A stretch of 11,511 bases of DNA from an uncultured Actinomycetes bacterium (GTDB lineage Bacteria > Actinomycetota > Actinomycetes > Nanopelagicales > Nanopelagicaceae), in assembly GCA_937864205.1 (NCBI GenBank), contig CALMJB010000077.1, positions 1-11,511 of the forward strand, written 5' to 3'. The notes below the pieces were generated by a model that was not told the DNA's origin, did not search any database, and worked only from the letters and a program-made list of their open reading frames with translations. Positions within the stretch are counted from its first letter, which is position 1. The number at the start of each line of letters is the position of its first letter. This document shows, piece by piece, positions 6,849-11,511 of the stretch. Made by a program: the position numbers and the translations under genes.

Positions 6849-7571
6849 TTGAGAATAAATCGATTTATTGCCACTGCCGGAGTCTCATCGCGTCGAAAAG
6901 CGGATGAATTAATCCTGGCCGGTCGGGTACAGGTAAATAATGTAACTATTAAATCAGTTGGAATAGACATTGATCCGGAAAACGATGTAGTTAAAGTTGA
7001 TGGTGAGAAAATAAATGTAAAAAAGTCTAAAACTTATTTAATGTTTCATAAACCTTTCGGGGTAATTTCCAGTATGTCTGATCCGCAAGGAAGAAGCAAT
7101 CTCAATGATTATTTTGGCGGAAAAAAGGATCGCATTTTCCATGTAGGTAGGCTGGATAAGGAATCTGAAGGTTTATTACTTCTAACCAACGATGGCGACT
7201 TTGCCCACCATGCGACTCACCCCTCCTTCGGAGCCAAGAAGCGATACCTGGTTTTGGTTGAAGGCGAACCTTCAAATGAGATATTCAGCAAGATTCGATC
7301 TGGGGTGAAACTTGAAGATGGCATGGTGAAAGCCGATTCAATAAAGCGCATTGGGAAAGAGCGCCAAGGGGAGTGGATTGAGATCGAATTGCATGAAGGT
7401 CGAAACCAGATAATTAGAAGATTGTTTAAGCATCTTGGATTCAAAGTTCTTAGATTGGTACGAATTAATTTCGCTGGCTTAGAGCTTGGGGACTTAAAGC
7501 CTGGAAGATTTAGAGCAATTCAGGGTGCTGAGTTAACAAAACTATTTCATGTTTTGCAGTTAAAACAATAA
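6849..7571 (+). CDS. rluB: RluB/RsuA-family rRNA pseudouridine synthase
   Basis: Enzymes of this family isomerise specific uridines to pseudouridine in ribosomal RNA; next to scpB the member is usually of the RluB type acting on 23S rRNA. The 240 residues have an N-terminal S4 RNA-binding domain (RINRFIATAGVSSRRKADELI, about residues 2-50), then the catalytic domain with GRLDKESEGLLLLTNDGD, in which Asp103 is the expected nucleophile, and the GRNQIIRRLF motif. The start is TTG 6849, fixed by the S4 domain beginning at once; upstream in the same frame are only one codon and the scpB stop. There is no strong Shine-Dalgarno, so translation may rely on reinitiation after scpB. The exact rRNA target cannot be read from sequence. 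The gene closes the scpA-scpB operon before a 255-base gap. Confidence 0.93.
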   Translation: MRINRFIATAGVSSRRKADELILAGRVQVNNVTIKSVGIDIDPENDVVKVDGEKINVKKSKTYLMFHKPFGVISSMSDPQGRSNLNDYFGGKKDRIFHVGRLDKESEGLLLLTNDGDFAHHATHPSFGAKKRYLVLVEGEPSNEIFSKIRSGVKLEDGMVKADSIKRIGKERQGEWIEIELHEGRNQIIRRLFKHLGFKVLRLVRINFAGLELGDLKPGRFRAIQGAELTKLFHVLQLKQ

Positions 7572-7605
7572 AACGACAATTACAGTATTAATTTATCTAC
7601 TTATC

Positions 7606-7707
7606 GGTTTTCTAGGGAGTTAAAAATATCGATAAATCCACCTCTTTGAGCGTGAATGTTTGTGTATAAGTCGATATATGTACTTTAGGGTCCTAGGCCA
7701 GAAAACC
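7606..7707 (+). repeat. nested inverted repeat, possible structured RNA
   Basis: GGTTTTCTAGG (7606-7616) can pair with 7692-7707 (CCTAG, then a 5-base bulge GCCAG, then AAAACC), giving 11 pairs. Inside it, ATATCGA (7626-7632) pairs perfectly with TCGATAT (7671-7677). The two are nested, so one RNA could form both. Stems are AT-rich and loops large, so stability is modest. No known RNA family is recognised. Confidence 0.4.
7656..7688 (+). other. possible tyrosine-containing leader mini-ORF
   Basis: ATG at 7656 opens ten codons, MFVYKSIYVL, ending TAG at 7686-7688. One Phe and two Tyr codons lie upstream of a chorismate mutase/prephenate dehydrogenase operon, and the frame lies within the nested inverted repeat. 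The ribosome site is weak (GAG 5 bases upstream). Tyr TAT codons are common by chance in such AT-rich DNA, so this is only a candidate. Confidence 0.2.
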
Positions 7708-7770
7708 CATTTATCTATATATTGGTATTGCGAATAACTATTGATGGTTTTATAGACATATTAATAACTC

Positions 7771-7788
7771 TTTAAATAAGCATTTAAA
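7771..7788. repeat. short AT-only inverted repeat
   Basis: TTTAAAT and ATTTAAA, separated by AAGC, form a perfect 7-base inverted repeat 26 bases before the aroH -10 box. The position would suit an operator or simply a bendable AT-rich promoter segment. Without G or C in the stem it is a poor terminator, and such repeats are frequent in AT-rich DNA. Confidence 0.35.
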
Positions 7789-7814
7789 TGCCGGCAACAA
7801 ATTTGATGGGAATC

Positions 7815-7820
7815 TAAACT
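7815..7820 (+). promoter_or_regulatory. candidate -10 box for leaderless aroH transcript
   Basis: TAAACT fits TAnnnT and ends exactly 6 bases before ATG 7827, so transcription would begin at or next to the A of the start codon. No Shine-Dalgarno lies before aroH. The same hexamer with the same 6-base spacing precedes cmk-der. No good -35 box is seen, which is common for actinobacterial housekeeping promoters. Confidence 0.5.
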
Positions 7821-7826
7821 ACTCAG

Positions 7827-8192
7827 ATGAAATTAGTTCGAGGGATTCGAGGCGCGACCGTTCTGGCAAAAGATGACGGCCTAGAAATGCGTCAGGCTGT
7901 CTCGGAACTGCTCTCAGCAATGTTGAAAGAAAATGCAGTTTCACCTTCTGATTTGATATCAATAATTTTCACAGCGACTAGTGATCTAACTAGTGACTTT
8001 CCGGCGGTGGCAGCCCGAGAGCTTGGGTTGGGGGAGATCCCGCTGCTGTGCGCCGTTGAAATCGATGTTCCAAATGCCTTGGAACGGGTGGTTAGAGTGT
8101 TGATGCATGCTTACACCGAAAAATCTCACTCTGAGATTGCGCACATTTACCTACGAGGGGCACAAGTTTTACGTAAAGACCTCGCGCAATGA
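7827..8192 (+). CDS. aroH: chorismate mutase, AroH class
   Basis: AroH rearranges chorismate to prephenate, the branch point to tyrosine and phenylalanine. The 121-residue product is a complete monofunctional AroH-type (trimeric, alpha/beta) enzyme, not the all-helical AroQ type. It begins KLVRGIRGATV, in which Arg8 corresponds to Arg7 of the Bacillus subtilis enzyme. Other active-site residues fall at the same numbers as in B. subtilis: Cys75 and Glu78 in LLCAVEID, Arg90 in RVVRVL and Tyr108 in HIYLRGA. ATG 7827 is the only sensible start and has a -10-like box 6 bases upstream, suggesting a leaderless mRNA. It overlaps tyrA as ATGA, so the enzyme making prephenate is translationally linked to the one that uses it. 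Confidence 0.96.
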   Translation: MKLVRGIRGATVLAKDDGLEMRQAVSELLSAMLKENAVSPSDLISIIFTATSDLTSDFPAVAARELGLGEIPLLCAVEIDVPNALERVVRVLMHAYTEKSHSEIAHIYLRGAQVLRKDLAQ

Positions 8193-9298
8193 GGCAAAGT
8201 TCCTTCAATTCAATCAAAATCGTCGGTTCTGGATTAATCGGCACTTCAATCGGATTAGCAATCCGATCTGCCGACTCGAATGTGCAGATCTTCATGCAGG
8301 ATTTAGATAAAAACGCTCAAGCATTAGCTCAATCGTTAGTTAATCAAGATGGCGAATCAATTCAATCACTAACGAAACCCGATCTGATTGTTGTTGCCGT
8401 GCCAATTCAATCAAATGTTAAAACAGTTATCGAAAATTTAGAATCAAATCCAGAGTCGATAGTTGTTGATTTAGCGAGTGTAAAGTCTAACCTTCAGAAT
8501 GAGGTTGCAGAGTTATCAGCGGTGCGTGCAAATTTTGTCTCATTGCATCCAATGGCTGGCCGAGAAGTCGGTGGCGCACAATCAGCGCGGGCTGATTTAT
8601 TTGTAAATCGAGCCTGGATCGGCATTAAATCCGCGTACGCCAGCGACAGAGCAAAAAAAGTTGCGCAAGATTTCGTCACACTCTGCGGCGGGACTTTGTA
8701 TTGGCGCGACAGTAAATCTCATGATGAAATCGTTGCATTAGTTTCACATCTGCCTCAATTGCTTAGCAGTTCAATGGCAAGCACATTAGATTCAGCCAGC
8801 GATGAGGACTTAGCATTAAGTGGATCTGGGTTAACTGATTTAACTCGATTAGCAAACTCTGATGCAAAATTGTGGAGCGAAATTCTGAGTGAAAACGCGA
8901 AATTTGTAACTTCAAAATTAGAAATTTTGATTAAGAATCTTATGAAATTTCAAGCTGCTTTATCGCTTGGAAAAAGCGATGAAATTGAAAAAATGCTGTC
9001 AGATGCAAGAAAACAACGGCAGCGAATTCCCGGGAAACATGGCGCGAAACCAAGAGCGTATTTGAATTTACACATAGTTATTAAAGATGAACCTGGTCAA
9101 TTAGCCAAGATAATTCAAGAGTGCGCAGATGGTAATTTAAATATCGAGGATATTTCTATTGAACATTCGCCTGATCAATCTACTGGTTTAGTGACAATTT
9201 CCATTCTCGATCGTGCTGAATCTGAGCGGATAAAGGTGGCGCAGCGATTTAAAGAGCACGGCTGGCAGGTTTATTTCGAATCCGCGAAGGAACGATAG
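8189..9298 (+). CDS. tyrA: prephenate dehydrogenase with C-terminal ACT domain
   Basis: TyrA oxidatively decarboxylates prephenate to 4-hydroxyphenylpyruvate using NAD(P)+, the step committed to tyrosine. The 369 residues begin with a Rossmann fold (IVGSGLIGTSIGLAI, glycines at 13-18), followed by HPMAGREVGG (from residue 120) and the catalytic-type His187 in SHLPQLLSSS. A helical dimerisation part with GSGLTDLTRLANSD comes next. From about residue 290 there is an ACT domain (LNLHIVIKDEPGQLAKI), the kind of module that senses an amino acid, so feedback by tyrosine is likely but inferred. ATG 8189 overlaps the aroH stop by 4 bases. The final amination to tyrosine must be encoded elsewhere. The cofactor preference (NAD+ or NADP+) cannot be settled by eye. 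The gene ends 22 bases before cmk-der, within which a new -10-like box lies. Confidence 0.95.
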   Translation: MRQSSFNSIKIVGSGLIGTSIGLAIRSADSNVQIFMQDLDKNAQALAQSLVNQDGESIQSLTKPDLIVVAVPIQSNVKTVIENLESNPESIVVDLASVKSNLQNEVAELSAVRANFVSLHPMAGREVGGAQSARADLFVNRAWIGIKSAYASDRAKKVAQDFVTLCGGTLYWRDSKSHDEIVALVSHLPQLLSSSMASTLDSASDEDLALSGSGLTDLTRLANSDAKLWSEILSENAKFVTSKLEILIKNLMKFQAALSLGKSDEIEKMLSDARKQRQRIPGKHGAKPRAYLNLHIVIKDEPGQLAKIIQECADGNLNIEDISIEHSPDQSTGLVTISILDRAESERIKVAQRFKEHGWQVYFESAKER

Positions 9299-9308
9299 TT
9301 TTTATCTC

Positions 9309-9314
9309 TAAACT
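9309..9314 (+). promoter_or_regulatory. candidate -10 box for leaderless cmk-der transcript
   Basis: TAAACT, identical to the box before aroH and again exactly 6 bases before an ATG (9321), lies in the 22-base gap after tyrA. No Shine-Dalgarno is present. It would give cmk-der its own promoter in addition to read-through from aroH-tyrA. A TATGTT sequence at 9315-9320 also fits TAnnnT but lies too close to the start. Confidence 0.5.
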
Positions 9315-9320
9315 TATGTT

Positions 9321-11291
9321 ATGGCCACAGTTGTTGTTGCAATCGATGGTCCTAGCGGATCTGGGAAATCCAGCACCGCAAAATTAATCGCGCAGCGCGC
9401 ACATTGGCGCTATCTAGACACGGGTGCGCTTTATCGCACACTAACTTTGTGGGCGCTTAATCTTGAAATTGAAGATGAAACGCAATTGCTTAATCGAATT
9501 GAAGATTGCAAAATAGAATTCAATACTGATCCTAAACTGCCAACGGTTTTGTTAAATGGCAATGATGTTTCAAATGAAATCCGAAGTCAACGAGTTACCT
9601 CTGCGGTTAGCAAGTTCAGTGCCTTTCCAAAAGTTCGACATTTTTTGGTAAAAATGCAGCGCGAATACATCAGTGGTGCACCTTTTGGCATTGTGGTTGA
9701 AGGCCGCGATATCGGAACTGTGGTGGCTCCTAATGCAAACCTGAAAATCTATCTTGACGCGGATATCAACGCCCGAACAAACCGAAGAGAGTCCGAAGTT
9801 AGTGCTGTAGAAGTTGATGTTAAACAGGATCTACAACGGCGAGATTTGATCGATAGCAATCGAAAAGTAAGCCCATTAACCCAAGCAGAAGATGCGATTT
9901 ATATCGATTCAACCACCAGAACGCTTAATGAAGTGGTGGATGAGATTTGGTCACTTTTGCGAAACAAGGAATTACTTGGATTACCAACGGTTGCATTGAT
10001 CGGTCGGCCAAATGTTGGAAAATCAACTTTAATCAATCGCTTTATTGGTCGCCGCGAAGCCATCGTTGAAGATCAGCCAGGTGTAACTCGCGATCGGGTT
10101 CGGTATGAAGTGGAATGGTCCGGTCGAAGATTTTTTATGTTAGACACCGGTGGTTGGCAGATCAAGGCAGAGGGAATAGCAGAAAAGATATCTGCAGGCG
10201 TTGATTTAGCGATTCGCGAATCCGACTTGATTGTTTACGTAGTCGATGGACAAATCGGAGCGACATCTGAAGATAGCCAGCTGATAGATAAAGTTAGAAA
10301 ATCCAATAAGCCAGTTATTTTGTTGGCGAACAAAATCGATACACAGATTGAAGAAGCAAACGCATATGAATTATGGAATTTAGGTTTAGGTGAACCGTAT
10401 TTTGTCAGCGCATTACATGGCCGGGGCAGTGGTGATTTTCTCGATGTCTTAAATCTGCATCTGCCAGAAGTAGGAATGGCAGTAGCAAATGATGGTTTGC
10501 CAAGAATTGCTTTGATTGGTCGACCAAATGTTGGTAAATCAAGTTTATTGAACATCTTGGCCGGGCAAGATCGCGTGCTAGTAGATGAACAAGCTGGTAC
10601 CACTAGAGATCCAGTTGATGAGTTAATTGATTTTGACGGATCTACTTGGAGATTTGTCGACACCGCAGGATTAAGAAAACGTTTTCATCAAGATAGTGGA
10701 TCTGATTACTACGCCGCGCTGCGAACGCAATTAGCGCTAGAGCGCTGCGAAGTTGCTTTGGTTCTCTTTGATGCCAGCACCGAAATTACCGAACAGGATC
10801 TGCGAATCCTTTCGATGGCTGAAGAAGCAGGTCGGGCAATTGTTCTATGTATGAATAAATGGGATTTAGTCGATGAAGATCAGCAAGTGAATATCGAACG
10901 GCAAATTGATCGGCTTTTAGAGCGTTTCACGTGGGTGATTAGAGCAAATGTCTCCGCGAAGACAGGTTGGCATAAAGATCGATTGGGGCCGGCATTGAAT
11001 AAAGCCCGACTAAATTGGCAAAAGCGTATTAACACCGCAAAATTAAATGGATACTTAGGGGAAATTGTCGCGGCTAATCCACCACCGATTCGAGGAGGTA
11101 AACAGGCGAAGATTAAATTCGCAACTCAAGCCGGAACTATGCCGCCAAAGTTCGTAATATTTTCAACCGAGTTTCTAGAGAACTCTTATCGCAAATTCAT
11201 CGAAAACCAACTCAGGTCTGAGTTTGGTTTTGAAAGCACCCCGATAGAGGTAGCGGTGAAAGTATCTAGTCAAAGCAGAAGAAATGAATGA
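9321..11291 (+). CDS. cmk-der: bifunctional cytidylate kinase / ribosome assembly GTPase Der (fusion)
   Basis: A single 656-residue frame joins two enzymes that are usually separate. Residues 1 to about 218 are a full cytidylate kinase (phosphorylates CMP and dCMP): P-loop GPSGSGKS (10-17), LDTGALYR, VEGRDIGTVV, the LID-type RRDLIDSNRK and terminal DSTT. From about residue 222 comes a full Der (EngA), needed for 50S subunit maturation. Its first G domain has GRPNVGKS (228-235), DTGGW and NKID; the second has GRPNVGKS (400-407), DTAGLRKR and NKWD; the C-terminal KH-like domain ends the protein. The linker is only a few residues, and there is no in-frame start codon at the junction, so Der should be made only as the fusion. 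Separate cmk and der lie close together in many Actinobacteria, and such fusions are known in, for example, Bifidobacterium. Confidence 0.96.
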   Translation: MATVVVAIDGPSGSGKSSTAKLIAQRAHWRYLDTGALYRTLTLWALNLEIEDETQLLNRIEDCKIEFNTDPKLPTVLLNGNDVSNEIRSQRVTSAVSKFSAFPKVRHFLVKMQREYISGAPFGIVVEGRDIGTVVAPNANLKIYLDADINARTNRRESEVSAVEVDVKQDLQRRDLIDSNRKVSPLTQAEDAIYIDSTTRTLNEVVDEIWSLLRNKELLGLPTVALIGRPNVGKSTLINRFIGRREAIVEDQPGVTRDRVRYEVEWSGRRFFMLDTGGWQIKAEGIAEKISAGVDLAIRESDLIVYVVDGQIGATSEDSQLIDKVRKSNKPVILLANKIDTQIEEANAYELWNLGLGEPYFVSALHGRGSGDFLDVLNLHLPEVGMAVANDGLPRIALIGRPNVGKSSLLNILAGQDRVLVDEQAGTTRDPVDELIDFDGSTWRFVDTAGLRKRFHQDSGSDYYAALRTQLALERCEVALVLFDASTEITEQDLRILSMAEEAGRAIVLCMNKWDLVDEDQQVNIERQIDRLLERFTWVIRANVSAKTGWHKDRLGPALNKARLNWQKRINTAKLNGYLGEIVAANPPPIRGGKQAKIKFATQAGTMPPKFVIFSTEFLENSYRKFIENQLRSEFGFESTPIEVAVKVSSQSRRNE

Positions 11292-11302
11292 GTCCTAGAT
11301 AA

Positions 11303-11511
11303 ATGAACTCATATTTTTCACTTCCCAATTTGCTCTCTTATCTCCGTGGGCTAGGTGCGCCCGTTTTTCTATATGTTTATCTCGGGCTTGACAATGAATT
11401 ATTGGGATTCTTAATTTTGCTGCTGGGCGGGCTGACCGATTACTTAGATGGCAAATTAGCCAGAGCCTTGAATCAAACATCTGAATTCGGTGCCAAGTTA
11501 GATCCTTCTAT
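11303..11511 (+). CDS. CDP-alcohol phosphatidyltransferase, 5' part (runs off window)
   Basis: Members of this membrane family join a CDP-diacylglycerol (or similar) to an alcohol, making phosphatidylglycerophosphate, cardiolipin or phosphatidylinositol phosphate. The frame is open from ATG 11303 to the window end (69 residues). It begins SLPNLLSYLRGLGAPVFLY, typical of PgsA-like proteins. Hydrophobic stretches at about residues 17-28 and 33-45 suggest membrane segments. The family signature DGxxARx8GxxxD is visible: Asp46, Asp49, Gly50, Ala53, Arg54, Gly63 and Asp67; the last Asp lies beyond the window. It starts 11 bases after der, so cotranscription is likely. It resembles the actinobacterial PgsA2/PgsA3 type, but the substrate cannot be fixed from this part, so no symbol is given. 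No strong Shine-Dalgarno was seen. Confidence 0.88.
   Translation, partial: MNSYFSLPNLLSYLRGLGAPVFLYVYLGLDNELLGFLILLLGGLTDYLDGKLARALNQTSEFGAKLDPS

Larger units (their letters stand above)
7572..7826. other. 255-base AT-rich intergenic region before aroH
   Basis: This is the only gap over about 60 bases in the window, with 80 G or C in 255 bases (31%), clearly below the surrounding genes. It holds a long-range nested inverted repeat (7606-7707), a 10-codon open frame with Phe and Tyr codons (7656-7688), an AT-only inverted repeat (7771-7788) and a -10-like box just before aroH. I see no classical GC-rich hairpin plus U-run that would terminate the rluB transcript, no tRNA and no recognised riboswitch. 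It presumably contains the end of one operon and the promoter of the next. Confidence 0.8.

Noticed and set aside
7688..7710. A terminator hairpin GGGT...ACCC followed by ATTTAT after the rluB-type gene.
   Set aside because: The stem is only 4 pairs with a 13-base loop, and there is no U-run, so it does not qualify as an intrinsic terminator.
9933..9938. Internal GTG codons as a separate start for Der.
   Set aside because: They code for valines in the last helix of the kinase, have no Shine-Dalgarno, and would give Der an unrelated N-terminal tail.
10235..10663. A 142-codon minus-strand open frame inside the Der part.
   Set aside because: It lies wholly opposite a well-conserved coding frame and its product resembles no known protein. 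Long antisense frames are expected there.
10922..10937. A parS-like sequence, CGTTTCACGTGGGTGA, with ten matching bases in a row to the consensus TGTTTCACGTGAAACA.
   Set aside because: Only one half matches (11 of 16 bases overall). It lies within conserved Der coding sequence (RFTWVIRANVSAK), and no ParB is encoded nearby. A second CACGTG at 6189-6194 in scpA matches even less well.
11295..11480. A 61-codon minus-strand open frame at the window end.
   Set aside because: It is opposite the CDP-alcohol phosphatidyltransferase frame, which carries the full visible family signature.

Overview
The window looks like a core chromosomal region of a low-GC, streamlined actinobacterium. The gene order (recN, pyrG, xerD, a ParA ATPase, scpA, scpB, an RluB-type pseudouridine synthase, aroH, tyrA, cmk/der, a CDP-alcohol phosphatidyltransferase) follows the order I recall from Actinobacteria such as Mycobacterium tuberculosis (Rv1696 to Rv1713) and Streptomyces. 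The composition is AT-rich for that phylum, and most genes overlap or lie within about 30 bases of each other. This fits the freshwater acI lineage ('Ca. Nanopelagicales'), but that placement is inference from gene order, composition and compactness, not from a marker gene. No phage, IS element, CRISPR array, tRNA or rRNA was seen.

Layout. (1) Bases 2-3941, plus strand: the 3' part of recN (DNA repair), pyrG (CTP synthase) and xerD (chromosome dimer resolution), with gaps of 6 and -11 bases. (2) Bases 3971-5334 (or 5370), minus strand: a ParA-type ATPase followed by a small protein with a probable ribbon-helix-helix fold, overlapping by ATGA. They converge on xerD and diverge from scpA. (3) Bases 5396-7571, plus strand: scpA, scpB and the pseudouridine synthase, tightly packed. 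(4) Bases 7572-7826: the only sizeable non-coding gap, 255 bases at about 31% GC, holding nested inverted repeats and a tyrosine-containing mini-ORF. (5) Bases 7827-11511, plus strand: aroH and tyrA (chorismate to 4-hydroxyphenylpyruvate), a fused cytidylate kinase/Der GTPase, and the 5' part of a phospholipid synthase gene that runs off the window.

Together the genes cover chromosome maintenance (RecN, XerD, ParA with its partner, ScpA/ScpB as kleisin and accessory subunit of SMC), pyrimidine nucleotide supply (PyrG, Cmk), 50S ribosome assembly and modification (Der, RluB-type enzyme), tyrosine synthesis and membrane lipid synthesis. Several starts lack a Shine-Dalgarno sequence but carry a TAnnnT box 6-8 bases upstream, which points to leaderless transcripts. 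Two of these, aroH and cmk-der, share the exact arrangement TAAACT-N6-ATG.

This is mostly an ordinary housekeeping region, and I see no clear new system. The points most worth a second look are the ParA/RHH pair on the opposite strand, the structured gap before aroH, the cmk-der fusion and the leaderless starts.
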